A DNA stretch of 64,000 nucleotides from Oricola nitratireducens (GTDB lineage Bacteria; Pseudomonadota; Alphaproteobacteria; Rhizobiales; Rhizobiaceae), in assembly GCF_014904745.1 (NCBI RefSeq), contig NZ_JACZCS010000014.1, forward strand, positions 248,001 to 312,000, read 5' to 3'. Positions 26,632 through 36,033 of this stretch are shown in pieces; the stretch's first letter is position 1, and every line of letters begins with the position of its first letter. The translations under genes and the position numbers were made by a program. The notes under the pieces were generated by a model that was not told the origin of the DNA, made no database searches, and worked only from the letters and a program-made list of their open reading frames with translations.

Positions 26632-27295
26632 AGCGCTTTCCAGCGGCCCGTGTCAGCCAGCCGGTCATCGCGGCGGCGGGTTCCTCGACGATCTCGAGCG
26701 CGAAACCCTCCCGCATCAAATCGTCCAGCGCCTCCGCATGGAGGTCCCGGTCACGGGCTCCATGGCCGGTCAGGACAAGGGCACCGCCCGGTAGCCCGGC
26801 ATGAAATCCGGCCTGCATGTCGGACACCGTGTCGCCAACGATGTAGGAGTTTTCGAGTTTTACACCGAGGCTTGCGCGCGCTTCCTCCAGCATTCCTGGT
26901 TGCGGCTTGCGCCATCCGTGCGCGTCGACCCGCAATTCTCCCAGGCCTTCGGCGTGATAAGCGCAGGCCAGCACCAAATCGACCCGGGCCCCGGTTTCGG
27001 CGAGTTCGTCGAGAATGTACTGCTGGACTTCGGCGAATTGCGCCCAATCGAAATATCCGCGGCCGACGCCGGCCTGATTGGTCACGACAACAACCGCGAT
27101 ATCGAGCGCATTGGCGGCGGCTATCGCTTCGGCCACGCCGCGAATGACACGGACGTCGGAAATCCGGTGAAGATAATTCACTTCTTCGACGATGACGCCG
27201 TCACGGTCCAGAAACAGGGCCGGCCGGCCGGCGAAATCTCCACGCCCGATCCGCTGCGACCAGGTTCCTTGATCCCGAAGATGCTTATCGAGCAT
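26624..27295 (-). CDS. gmhB: D-glycero-D-manno-heptose-1,7-bisphosphate 7-phosphatase (HAD family)
   Basis: 223 residues. The ATG follows AAGGA, which rules out the longer upstream frame. HAD motif I is ALFLDRDGVIVEE, motif II VVVTNQAGVGRGYF, and the late motif YIVGDTVSDMQAG. The usual GmhB zinc loop is only partly kept: CAYHAEG is present, without the full Cys-rich pattern. It removes the 7-phosphate so HddC can act. It is convergent with hddC (8-base overlap) although it serves the same pathway. Confidence 0.87.
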   Translation of the reverse strand: MLDKHLRDQGTWSQRIGRGDFAGRPALFLDRDGVIVEEVNYLHRISDVRVIRGVAEAIAAANALDIAVVVVTNQAGVGRGYFDWAQFAEVQQYILDELAETGARVDLVLACAYHAEGLGELRVDAHGWRKPQPGMLEEARASLGVKLENSYIVGDTVSDMQAGFHAGLPGGALVLTGHGARDRDLHAEALDDLMREGFALEIVEEPAAAMTGWLTRAAGKRSS

Positions 27296-27495
27296 TGCTG
27301 TCCTTTGCGTCATGCGTGAAAAATCCTGGCGACGGCACATCGCGATACTGCGTCCCATGTGCATGGCGCGCACCCGAAACGCAACGGGGTGACGGTTGCC
27401 CGCCTCGCGGCCAACGGATAGACAGCGGGACGATTGTACCGTCTCCTGCAACGAAACGCTTCCCCGTCCAGACCCTTCGGTGCTCAACTCATCCC

Positions 27496-28656
27496 ATGCG
27501 GCGCAAGAAACTCGTCATCTTCTGCAACGACTACCGGTATTTTCTCGCACACCGGTATCCGATGTTCGAGACGCTGCCGGAATCCGGCGTCGATGTCGTT
27601 GCCTGGTGCGGTGGCGCGTTCCCGGGCATCCCGCCGTGCCTGACCTTTCCGATACGCCGCTATGCATGCGACCGATATCGTTTCCGGCCATTGCTCGATT
27701 TGCTGTTGTTCTTTCAGATGGCGCGGACGCTCATTCGCGAGAGGCCGGACGTCGTTCACACGATCACCATCAAGCCCAACCTGTTTGGCGGGCTGGCTGC
27801 GCGCCTCGCCGCGCTCGTGACGGGAAACCGGCCGCGGCTGGTCATGGCAAGTCCAGGCCTCGGACGCGTTTTTTCAAATGCCGGGAATGATGCACGGGCC
27901 ACGATGCGGCGGCGGCTGATCGCCAGGATGCTGCGCATCGGCCTGTCGGCACAAAACAGCAGCGTGTTCTTCGAAAACGAAGACGATCGCGCCGTCTGGG
28001 TCAGCGAAAGGATCGTGCCGCGCGAGCGCACCGAAGTCATCGCCGGCACCGGCGTGGACGAGGATGTCTTCCACCCGGTTCCCGATCGTCCGTCACCGCC
28101 GGCGCTGGTGGTCCTTTACGCCGGCAGGCTGCTGAGGTCGAAAGGCATCCTGTCGTTCGTCGAAATCGCACGGCGCATGGAGCGCACCGGCCCGGATATC
28201 AGGTTTCTCGTCGCCGGTACTCACGATCGGGACGATCCGGATTCCGTCGACATTACGGACCTGGACATGCCGCGTAATCTCGAGGTTCTCGGCCATGTCA
28301 GCCATATGCCGGCGCTGGTCAAGAAGGCGCATGTCATCCTGCTGCCGACGATCTATGCCGAAGGCCTGCCGCGCGTCCTGCTCGAGGGAGCCGCAATGAA
28401 CTGCGTCCTCGTCGCGAGCGACATTGCGGGCTGCCGCCGGACGATCATCGACGGCGAAAACGGCTATCTTCTGCCACTCGTCGACGGCGACATCGATGTC
28501 GCCAATGCGGCCGAACGGATCGCGTTCCTGGCGGAAAACCCCGATCTGGTCGCAGAAATGGGCCGCAGATCGCGTGAGCATTTCCTGAAAAACGGATTCG
28601 ATATCGGCGCGGTGCGCAGACAGGTTCACGACATTCTTTTCCGGGACAGCCGCTAG
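27496..28656 (+). CDS. GT4-family glycosyltransferase
   Basis: 386 residues. The start MRRKKLVIFCNDYRYFLAHR is typical of WbpH/CapM-like enzymes; the open frame upstream lacks family character. The C-terminal half reads VLYAGRLLRSKGILSFVEIA, then LPTIYAEGLPRVLLEGAAM, the canonical GT4 donor site with its EX7E pattern. It is divergent from gmhB across about 200 bases that should hold both promoters. Confidence 0.88.
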   Translation: MRRKKLVIFCNDYRYFLAHRYPMFETLPESGVDVVAWCGGAFPGIPPCLTFPIRRYACDRYRFRPLLDLLLFFQMARTLIRERPDVVHTITIKPNLFGGLAARLAALVTGNRPRLVMASPGLGRVFSNAGNDARATMRRRLIARMLRIGLSAQNSSVFFENEDDRAVWVSERIVPRERTEVIAGTGVDEDVFHPVPDRPSPPALVVLYAGRLLRSKGILSFVEIARRMERTGPDIRFLVAGTHDRDDPDSVDITDLDMPRNLEVLGHVSHMPALVKKAHVILLPTIYAEGLPRVLLEGAAMNCVLVASDIAGCRRTIIDGENGYLLPLVDGDIDVANAAERIAFLAENPDLVAEMGRRSREHFLKNGFDIGAVRRQVHDILFRDSR

Positions 28657-28683
28657 TCCGATCGACGGCGCGATTTGCGACGT

Positions 28684-29862
28684 TCAGCGGAACACCGTCG
28701 CAATCGAGAGCCGTATGTCGAGCGGCAGCGTACGCAGCACACAGTAACGCGCGTCGAGCCGAGCCAGCCTCTCCGGCTCGCTCATGTCCACGCCTTGCAC
28801 CTGGGCCAAGCCGGTTATTCCCGGCCGGCAGCGAAACACCCCGAATTTCCTGCGCCAACCGATCAGCTCTTGCTGGCTCGGCAGGCAGGGACGCGGGCCG
28901 ACCATGCTCATTTCGCCGCGCGCCACGTTCCATATCTGCGGTAGTTCATCGATCTTCGTGTTGCGCAGAAAACGTCCGAGCGACGTGATGTGCGCGGCCG
29001 GAACCTCGTGCGTGCCGGCCTGCGGCGCATCGATCTGCATGGTGCGAAATTTGTAACAGGTGAAGACGCGTTCGTTCTCGCCGACGCGCGGCTGTGCGAA
29101 CAGGCCGGGACCCGGCGAGCCCAGCTTCACGGCAATCCAGGCAATCGCCAGCAGCCACCAGAACAGGATCGCGACGACGATGACGAATGCGAGATCCATG
29201 CACCGTTTGCCTGTCCTGCAGACCGCGTTGTCCTCCGGCGGATCGGCAACGATGACGTCGGGTTCCTCCGCCTCGTCCAGAAGCGCGACAATGGCGCCGG
29301 CGACGCGGTCTGCGTGGACCACCGGGCGGAAAGCGGCTGCCGCTGCCAATGCGGGCCCTCGCATGGATGGCGGCAGGTGATTCAACGCGCTCAGCCTGCC
29401 GGTGAAACGCCCGCCATAAACCGCCGGCATGCGCAGATTGACGCAATGCAAGCCTTCGATCCCGCCGAGCGCGGCCTCGCCTTCCCGCTTTGTCGCCGTG
29501 TAGGGATCGGACGCGCGTCTATCGAGCGCCCGGACCGTCGCCGCATTGATGAAGAGCGGAACGGCAGCCGTTCGTGCCATGTCCGCGACATGGAGGAGGA
29601 AATCGACATTGACCGCGCGAAACGCGTCCGGCGACGCTGATCGATCATTGTTGAGGACGGCCAGGTGAAGAACCGCGTCGCATCCGCGCAATGCGTCCGG
29701 CAAACCGTCGTAACCGACCGCATCAAGACCGGGAAACAGCGCATGCAAACGGTCCGGATCGCGACCGGCCAGGACCAGCCTGATTCCGGCATCGGCAAGG
29801 CGAGGTACAATCATCCGTCCAATGGAACCGGATGCCCCCGTTATCGCGAGCGATATTGTCAT
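28684..29862 (-). CDS. Fusion of SDR epimerase and undecaprenyl-phosphate sugar phosphotransferase
   Basis: 392 residues. Residues ~1-175 are an atypical extended SDR: ITGASGSIGRMIVPRLA, then NAATVRALD and YTATKREGEAAL as the YxxxK site. After a short linker, residues ~180-392 form a monotopic phosphoglycosyl transferase: the reentrant helix CMDLAFVIVVAILFWW, CYKFRTMQ, catalytic TKIDELPQIWN, and EMSMVGPRPCLP. It would move a sugar phosphate onto undecaprenyl phosphate, starting the chain, and the epimerase half may make that sugar. A long upstream open frame lacks SDR character, so the ATG at the SDR start is used. Confidence 0.88.
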   Translation of the reverse strand: MTISLAITGASGSIGRMIVPRLADAGIRLVLAGRDPDRLHALFPGLDAVGYDGLPDALRGCDAVLHLAVLNNDRSASPDAFRAVNVDFLLHVADMARTAAVPLFINAATVRALDRRASDPYTATKREGEAALGGIEGLHCVNLRMPAVYGGRFTGRLSALNHLPPSMRGPALAAAAAFRPVVHADRVAGAIVALLDEAEEPDVIVADPPEDNAVCRTGKRCMDLAFVIVVAILFWWLLAIAWIAVKLGSPGPGLFAQPRVGENERVFTCYKFRTMQIDAPQAGTHEVPAAHITSLGRFLRNTKIDELPQIWNVARGEMSMVGPRPCLPSQQELIGWRRKFGVFRCRPGITGLAQVQGVDMSEPERLARLDARYCVLRTLPLDIRLSIATVFR

Positions 29863-30292
29863 GTAAGGAAAGCCTGAATGGCGAACTCCCCGGTAGATCC
29901 CGACGAGTATGCACAAGGAGGCTTCTGCACAACCGGAATAATCAACTCTTTCGCAGCGGCACCTCGGCAAGGCCGGCTCCGAGAGTTTCAGAATCCTGTC
30001 GAACATCGGATCCATGAGATCGGCCGATGAACACCGTTCCGTATTCGCATCACCGAATAACAGCCGGCATCGAGAAAGCGGGGAGGAACCTCGAAACGCG
30101 GCGAAGCCTTGTTGACTTGCCGAGAATCCGGGCACTAGTTTGCTCACGAGACGGGTCTGTTGCCCGAGCCACTCCATCGAGACCGGTTTGCGCTAGCTGC
30201 TTTCCGAAGTATCCGCCTGCCGCTTCACGCCGAAAGCCGATGACCGCGAACAACGCCAGGGCCATGTTGACTATCTGCGGGGCCGTTTTCAA
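29863..30292. other. Divergent intergenic region
   Basis: About 430 bases between the fused sugar transferase and the next plus-strand gene. TTGACT at 30112 with TAGTTT about 18 bases later is a weak promoter candidate for the plus strand. A 89-codon open frame ends on the next start codon, but it has no ribosome site or recognisable content. I see no repeat or terminator. Confidence 0.4.
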
Positions 30293-31438
30293 ATGACCGA
30301 CGAGGCGAGCGCCTTGCAGAAACTGGTCGGCTTCGGCTGGCGTACGGCGCGGCGGATCCGGCGGCGCCTCGGATCGTCGGGACACTCCACGAAACCGGGC
30401 GACAGCAAGAAGAAGCTGTATTCCCTGACAGACGATTCCGTGCTGTCCACCTTCGCGCCGGGCATTGAGCAACTGGCCGAAAGATTTCAGCAGGACGACC
30501 GGCCGATTGTGGTGGGTCCCTGGGTTTCGGAACTCGGATTCGAGGTCCTGTACTGGATCCCGTTCGTCAAATGGTTCGTGGAACGCTATTCAATCGCACC
30601 GGACCGGCTCATTTTCGTTTCCCGCGGCGGGATGCAGAACTGGTACAACCGCCCGGCATGGAATGGCGCGTCGACCTATTGCGACATCTTCTCGGTGGTC
30701 TCGCCCGATGAATACCGGCAGATGAACACTGCGCGCTGGCAACGATCGGGCAACCAAAAGCAGCCAGACGTCGATCCGGCCGAGACGCGGCTTATCCGGA
30801 TGATTGCGTCGAAAACCGGCATAGAAAGCCATCATCGTCTTCACCCGAGCGTCATGTACAACTTTTTCGTCGTCTTCTGGACGCATGGAAAACGCCTCGG
30901 GCTCGGCGCGGAACTGGTTCTCAAACACGCAATATACGAGCCGCTTTTCGAATTGCCGAAATGGAGCGGCCCGGCGCTTCCCGACAACTTCGTCGCGGTG
31001 AAGTTCTACTCCCGAACGAGTTTGCCACACTCGGATGAAACCGCCGGGCAGATCGAACGTCTGATCCTGCAGATCGCGGAAACACGCCCTGTCATAAGTC
31101 TCGACACGACATTCCGCGCCGACGACCACTCCGCCTTCGCCCTGCCCGTCCATCCCAATATCACGTCCGCGCGAGACTGGATGACGCCGGAGAACAATCT
31201 CGATCTTCAAACCCGGCTGATCGCCGATTCCGATTTCTTTGTCGGCACCTATGGCGGTACGTCCTATTTACCCGTCTTCGCGAACACGCCATCCGTCGGG
31301 CTTTACTCCGCGAACGATCTGAATTTAGCGCATCAGCTGCTCGCGATGCGTGCTTGCCGGAGCCTCGGACAGGACGTAACCCTGATGCGCCTGCGGGATT
31401 GTTGTCACCTGTTCGATATAGTAGCGGGAAAGCGATGA
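30293..31438 (+). CDS. Conserved island protein, possible glycosyltransferase
   Basis: 381 residues. I do not recognise a named family. A basic N-terminus (TARRIRRRLG) precedes VVGPWVSELGFEVLYWIPFV, and the C-terminal half has SDFFVGTYGGTSYLPVFANT followed by PSVGLYS. The latter resembles the late donor-binding region of GT-B enzymes. It starts a plus-strand run that continues through the pseudo-ATPase and its permease. The start has only a weak GCGGGG site. A sugar-transfer role is inference from context. Confidence 0.65.
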   Translation: MTDEASALQKLVGFGWRTARRIRRRLGSSGHSTKPGDSKKKLYSLTDDSVLSTFAPGIEQLAERFQQDDRPIVVGPWVSELGFEVLYWIPFVKWFVERYSIAPDRLIFVSRGGMQNWYNRPAWNGASTYCDIFSVVSPDEYRQMNTARWQRSGNQKQPDVDPAETRLIRMIASKTGIESHHRLHPSVMYNFFVVFWTHGKRLGLGAELVLKHAIYEPLFELPKWSGPALPDNFVAVKFYSRTSLPHSDETAGQIERLILQIAETRPVISLDTTFRADDHSAFALPVHPNITSARDWMTPENNLDLQTRLIADSDFFVGTYGGTSYLPVFANTPSVGLYSANDLNLAHQLLAMRACRSLGQDVTLMRLRDCCHLFDIVAGKR

Positions 31439-31535
31439 ACGCCCCGGTCAATCTAAAGGCCGCTGTTCATGTCCGCAGCCGCGAGAAAACGCGCCCACCA
31501 GGCGCGCGGATGATCAGAGGGAGGAAGCGTCCGGC

Positions 31536-33170
31536 ATGCGCGTGACATTCATTCTCCTGCGCCGCGGCTATGTGCGCAATTTCGCGTCATGCATCGAAGG
31601 CCTGCTCGCGAAAGGGCATCAAGTCCATCTGGGCTTCGACATGCCGGATCATTCGCCGACCGGGATCGAGGAGCGGCTCGCGGAGCGCTATCCCGGACTG
31701 ACATGGGACGGAGCGCCGCAGCGCCATGACAAATGGACCTCCCTGCTCTTTTTCCTGCGCGGCATGATCGACCTCATCCGCTACTACCATCCGGACTACC
31801 GGGACGCTCCGGTTCTGCAGCAGCGGCTGAGCAAGAAGTCGAGGCGATATATCGGCCCGTTCGGCAAGGTACTGGACAGGATTTTCTTCTTTCGCAGCGC
31901 ATGGATGGTGCGGACCACCATCCAGTTCCTCAACTGGATCCAGTTCAAACTGCCCGTCTGCGAGGAAATCCGCACCTATCTGCAGGAGAAAAATCCGGAC
32001 GTCGTCATCGTCACGCCGCTCGTCAACATCGCGTCGGAACAGGTCGACGATATCGAGACAGCAAATCACCTTGGCATCCCTGCAATCGCCGCGATCGCCA
32101 GTTGGGACAACCTGACCAACAAGGGATTGTTGAGATGCCGTCCCGACAGGGTTCTTGTCTGGAACCGGCCGCAAAAACACGAAGCCGAAATCTATCACTA
32201 CATCCCTTCCGAGAGAATCAGTGTCACAGGCGCGCACACTTTTGACCGGTGGCTCGGACGCAAGCCGAAACGCACCCGCGAAGAATTCCTCGCGCATGTC
32301 GGGCTGGAAGGCTGCCGCGACTACATCGCTTTCATGTGTTCCTCGAACTTCATATCCCGCCACGACGAAGCCGAACATGTTCGAAACTGGATTGCGGCGA
32401 TCCGCGACAGCCGGAACGAGCGCGTCCGCAATGCCGGCGTTCTGGTCCGTCCGCATTTCCAGAATGCCGGCCAGTGGGAGGACGAGGATTTCTCGGACCT
32501 GGAACAAGCCGTCATCTTTCCCCGTGGCGGTGCGAATCCCGTGGACGCGGCAAGCGCGGAGGACTTCTTCGACACGCTTTTCTTCGCAAGCGCCGTCGTC
32601 GGCGTGAACACGACCGCCATGATCGAAGCCGGGCTGATCGGCCGCCCCGTGATGAGCCTGGAAACCGATCGGTTTCGGGGAACGCAGAGCGGCTCGCTGC
32701 ATTTCCGGCACCTTCGCGAAGGCGGACTGCTGAAATACTCCACCACAATGGAAGAACATCTCGTCCAATTGGGCGAAGCGCTCGACAATCCGCCGCCGCC
32801 CGACGCAAACCGCGCATTCGTGGATTATTTCATACGCAGCCCCGAACCGGATTTTTCGGCGACGGAGATGATGGTGCGGGAAATCGAAGCCGCCGCCTTG
32901 CTGAACAAAACTCCCATCAAACCGGGGCTGAGCGACCGGTTGGTGCGCATTCTTTTCCTGCCGGCCGCCAGGATCCTGTCCGACATCAAGCGCGCCAAGG
33001 AAGAAAAGAGACTTCGCAAAACCACTTCCGCCCTACCGGAATCCGTCGAAACGGGCACTGCGCGCCGGTTGCCCGGCAAGGCGCCGAAGTCGAAACTGCG
33101 GCGGCACCGCAACGCCGTGGCGAAACGAATGACCCGGCTTGCCCGGAACCGGCGGATCCCCGGAAACTGA
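31536..33170 (+). CDS. Large island protein with GT-B-like core
   Basis: 544 residues with a strong AGGGAGGA site upstream. The start MRVTFILLRRGYVRNFASCI and the later NPDVVIVTPLVNIASEQVDD suggest the N-terminal half of a GT-B fold. VVGVNTTAMIEAGLIGRPVM matches the donor-side region of CDP-glycerol- and KpsC-like transferases. The last ~70 residues are very basic (RLPGKAPKSKLRRHRNAVAK), perhaps for membrane contact. Its stop TGA overlaps the ATG of the pseudo-ATPase (TGATG), so the two are coupled. The reaction is unknown. Confidence 0.72.
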   Translation: MRVTFILLRRGYVRNFASCIEGLLAKGHQVHLGFDMPDHSPTGIEERLAERYPGLTWDGAPQRHDKWTSLLFFLRGMIDLIRYYHPDYRDAPVLQQRLSKKSRRYIGPFGKVLDRIFFFRSAWMVRTTIQFLNWIQFKLPVCEEIRTYLQEKNPDVVIVTPLVNIASEQVDDIETANHLGIPAIAAIASWDNLTNKGLLRCRPDRVLVWNRPQKHEAEIYHYIPSERISVTGAHTFDRWLGRKPKRTREEFLAHVGLEGCRDYIAFMCSSNFISRHDEAEHVRNWIAAIRDSRNERVRNAGVLVRPHFQNAGQWEDEDFSDLEQAVIFPRGGANPVDAASAEDFFDTLFFASAVVGVNTTAMIEAGLIGRPVMSLETDRFRGTQSGSLHFRHLREGGLLKYSTTMEEHLVQLGEALDNPPPPDANRAFVDYFIRSPEPDFSATEMMVREIEAAALLNKTPIKPGLSDRLVRILFLPAARILSDIKRAKEEKRLRKTTSALPESVETGTARRLPGKAPKSKLRRHRNAVAKRMTRLARNRRIPGN

Positions 33171-35113
33171 TGGCGCGCGCCGCCGAACATATGTCAGGCT
33201 CACGGCTCTCCGAGCCCTCCTCCGTTGCCGTCAGTTTTATTGGCGTCGGTTACTGCCGCGCACCCGCCAAGCACCTGCGGCCGAGAGGTGCAAGCAACGA
33301 AGCACTGAACAGGCTGCTCGAATTCTCCGCCCTTTTTCGCGCCATGCCCAAAGCGGCCAGCGATCCCGGCGCCCCTTACAACAAAGGCCAGGCGATCCAC
33401 TATCTGCGAGCATTTAGCGCCAATTTTCCGACGGGTGCCGTCATCGGCGTCGCGGACAAGGGCGAAGCAGCGGGCGTGGCAGTTGTCCGCATTGCCGCCG
33501 GGCTGGAAGCTCCAACAGCCGGAGAGGTTCGATACAATGGCCGCGTTTTTCCGGTCGACGCGGCGGGACTGGCCCCGTTTCAGTTTCGAACGGTTGCGGA
33601 AAATCTCGGGATGCTGGCGAAAGCCCTGCGATTTTCCGACCGCGACATTTCCGACGCGCTGCTGCAGATCCGGTCGGTTCGCGAACTGGATGCAATTGCC
33701 GATCTCCCGGCCTATCGGGTCCCCAAACAGGCGCTTTTCGACATGGCGCTCGCGGCCGCGTGCCTGCTGCCGGCCGACATTGTCGCAATTCCCGACATGC
33801 GCAGTCCCTCGCCTTGTCTAGCCACCCGTTGGGAGCGCTTCGTGCAACAGGCACCATCACGGGGGATTTGCATCCTGCTGGCGGCGCGCAAGCTCTCGGT
33901 GATCCTGCCCTGGGCCACCCATCTGGCACTGATCGAAAACGGCAACCTGTTGGACCTCGGACCAGCCGATATCGCCGCGGAGCATTTGGATATCCTCGGA
34001 GCGGCAGCCGGCATCGCGGATCGCGACGACGGGATCGACGATGACGGTTCACTGGATGAAGATCCGGACGAAGAGGCCAACGGCAACCGGGATCCGAATT
34101 ATGCGGACGCCGCTTCCACCTGTGCAGAAGTGCGGGAACCAGGCTCGCTTCGGATATCGCAGTCAATTACCGAGGGCGGCCAGTTCCGTCTCTCTGCGCG
34201 CGACCGTCTGGACGTTGCGGAAAATCAGCGGCAGCCGACCCTTGTCGTTGCCGAGCACGATTTCGAAGCGCGGTTTGAACTGGACCTCCCCGAAGACACA
34301 TCCAGCGTCCGGCCCTGCCTGGAAATCCTCGCAAAGGAAACGCTTCCGACCATTCTCGCATGCGGTCCGGAATTGAGGCCGCCTTTCCCCGAACGCCCGT
34401 GCCTCACAGCTATCGTTCCCGGCAAGCTGTTATCGCCCGCGACCTGGGCTCTGCGATTGACGGTATCCTGCCGCCGGGACGACGGCAGCGAATATCTTCA
34501 AACGCCATTGAAGCATGCCGTGCTGGTCGTCCCGGAGACGTCCGGCGTTCGGCCTTTCCTGCCTTTGAAATGGCGTGGACTGGTCACGCCGCAGCTCGAA
34601 ATCCGGGAGATCGAGACTTTCGAACCAACCGGCGGCCTGCCGCCCGCTTCGATCCGAATTTCAACTCCGGGCGAATCCGGACCTGGCGCATTTCCGTCCT
34701 CGCAGCCGATCGATATCGATTCCGTCTGGCCTGTTCCGCGATATCCCTCGCCGGGCGAAATCAGCATGGACATCATGCGCGGCAAATACATCCTGACAAG
34801 AACCCCCGCACAGCATATCGAGTTGCCCGGCGGCCATGTCCTGTCCATGCATGCGAGGATCCCGGCAGGCCTGCTTGCCGGCGGCGGATACCTGTTGCGC
34901 CTCGTGCAGGCGCGTCCGCATGCGGGACCACGTGACGATCCCTTCTCGTTGCTGATCGGCGCCGAATTCAGGATCGATGGCGAGATGGTCGTGTCCGGCG
35001 AACCGGGCACAGCGGCCGGTTTCCGGCCCGGCGCGGCGCCGCTGCACGCCGATATCGAATGGCACATCCGACCCGCCGGGAACGAGACCGAAGGCGCGAG
35101 GGACGAAAAATGA
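33170..35113 (+). CDS. Degenerate Wzt-like ABC ATPase (pseudo-ATPase) with long C-terminal domain
   Basis: 647 residues. Residues 89-111 align without gaps to the Walker A block of the intact ATPase at 22571, but the sequence is VADKGEAAGVAVV: the Lys is Gly102 and the Thr is Val103. The signature TYSSGM is replaced by AYRVPK, Walker B LLMDE by VAIPD (residues 205-209), and the switch His of ATHN by Arg240 in AARK. PTAGEV and PADIV still mark the fold. An acidic linker (~284-310) leads to a ~330-residue beta-rich region whose first half resembles the Wzt carbohydrate-binding domain. The frame is intact and its ends overlap both neighbours. It cannot hydrolyse ATP by the usual mechanism, so a structural or substrate-recognition role is inferred. 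Confidence 0.8.
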   Translation: MARAAEHMSGSRLSEPSSVAVSFIGVGYCRAPAKHLRPRGASNEALNRLLEFSALFRAMPKAASDPGAPYNKGQAIHYLRAFSANFPTGAVIGVADKGEAAGVAVVRIAAGLEAPTAGEVRYNGRVFPVDAAGLAPFQFRTVAENLGMLAKALRFSDRDISDALLQIRSVRELDAIADLPAYRVPKQALFDMALAAACLLPADIVAIPDMRSPSPCLATRWERFVQQAPSRGICILLAARKLSVILPWATHLALIENGNLLDLGPADIAAEHLDILGAAAGIADRDDGIDDDGSLDEDPDEEANGNRDPNYADAASTCAEVREPGSLRISQSITEGGQFRLSARDRLDVAENQRQPTLVVAEHDFEARFELDLPEDTSSVRPCLEILAKETLPTILACGPELRPPFPERPCLTAIVPGKLLSPATWALRLTVSCRRDDGSEYLQTPLKHAVLVVPETSGVRPFLPLKWRGLVTPQLEIREIETFEPTGGLPPASIRISTPGESGPGAFPSSQPIDIDSVWPVPRYPSPGEISMDIMRGKYILTRTPAQHIELPGGHVLSMHARIPAGLLAGGGYLLRLVQARPHAGPRDDPFSLLIGAEFRIDGEMVVSGEPGTAAGFRPGAAPLHADIEWHIRPAGNETEGARDEK

Positions 35114-35979
35114 CCGTAGCCGGCTTCACGCATCGTTTCACAACCCGACCGAACAAGGCCTTGTCGCGCGATGTCGGGGATTATGTCGCGCGTGTCGTCG
35201 CGAGCTTGCCACAACTGCCGCTGGTCGCGCGGTATCTCGTGCAACGCATTTTCGATCGCACGGTGCTGGGTTTCTGGTGGATCGCCCTGCGCGCGCTCAC
35301 CCCGGTCGCCGCCATGGCGCTCATATTCATGCACGTCACGGAATTCGGGACGCCCGGCCTGTTCTATCCCGTTTTCCTGCTGGCAGGGATGACCGTCTGG
35401 ATCGTCGTCGATATCGGCATTTCATACGGGATGCGCAGCCTGTTTGCCGGGCGACGCCTGCAGCGCATGATGCGATTGCCGGCCTTTCTTTTCTCGCTGG
35501 CTTCGCTGTCCATGCCGCTGATCCATGGCGCCGTAATGCTCTCGGTCCTTGTCTTCGCGGTGATCGTCTGCGGGATTGCCGGAGTGGATCTGCCTTCGAT
35601 GATGCGCTGGCAGCTTGCCTTGTTCCCCGTCCTGATTGCGCTCGTGGCCATGCTGGTGACCGGGCTGACGGTGTTCGTCTCGATCGCGTTCATCCTGACC
35701 CGCGACACCCGGTTCGTCGTGCCCATGCTGACACAAGTCTGGTTCTTTGGCACGCCGGTCCTCTATCCGCTTTCTGCATTGCCGCCGGGGTGGCAGACGC
35801 TGTCCCTTTATCTCAACCCCCTCACCCCGATCATGGAGGCGAGCCGCTACGCCCTGTTCGGGATCGGCCAGTGGCCTGCCGTACCGTTGCTCGTCAGCGC
35901 CTTTTTCATCGGCGTCGTCTTCTTGTGCGGGATATGGTTCATGATGCGCAGCGAGTGGGTATTGCCCGACATGAGCTAG
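35110..35979 (+). CDS. ABC-2 permease paired with the pseudo-ATPase
   Basis: 289 residues; the ATG overlaps the upstream TGA. An N-terminal amphipathic helix with RIFDRTVLGFWWIALR resembles the Wzm/KpsM interface, and six hydrophobic segments follow. LNPLTPIMEASRYALFG near the C-terminus is typical of ABC-2 exporters. It differs clearly from the permease at 23327. It may be the second half of a heterodimeric channel or form its own complex. The overlap suggests one-to-one synthesis with the pseudo-ATPase. Confidence 0.86.
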   Translation: MTVAGFTHRFTTRPNKALSRDVGDYVARVVASLPQLPLVARYLVQRIFDRTVLGFWWIALRALTPVAAMALIFMHVTEFGTPGLFYPVFLLAGMTVWIVVDIGISYGMRSLFAGRRLQRMMRLPAFLFSLASLSMPLIHGAVMLSVLVFAVIVCGIAGVDLPSMMRWQLALFPVLIALVAMLVTGLTVFVSIAFILTRDTRFVVPMLTQVWFFGTPVLYPLSALPPGWQTLSLYLNPLTPIMEASRYALFGIGQWPAVPLLVSAFFIGVVFLCGIWFMMRSEWVLPDMS

Positions 35980-36033
35980 ACGCGGAATGGGGCCGTACGC
36001 CACTGTCCGAATGGTCGGGGACTTGGGAAAAGC

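Noticed and set aside
30027-30296. 89-codon open frame ending on the start of the 30293 gene
   Set aside because: No ribosome site, no recognisable content and random-looking composition.
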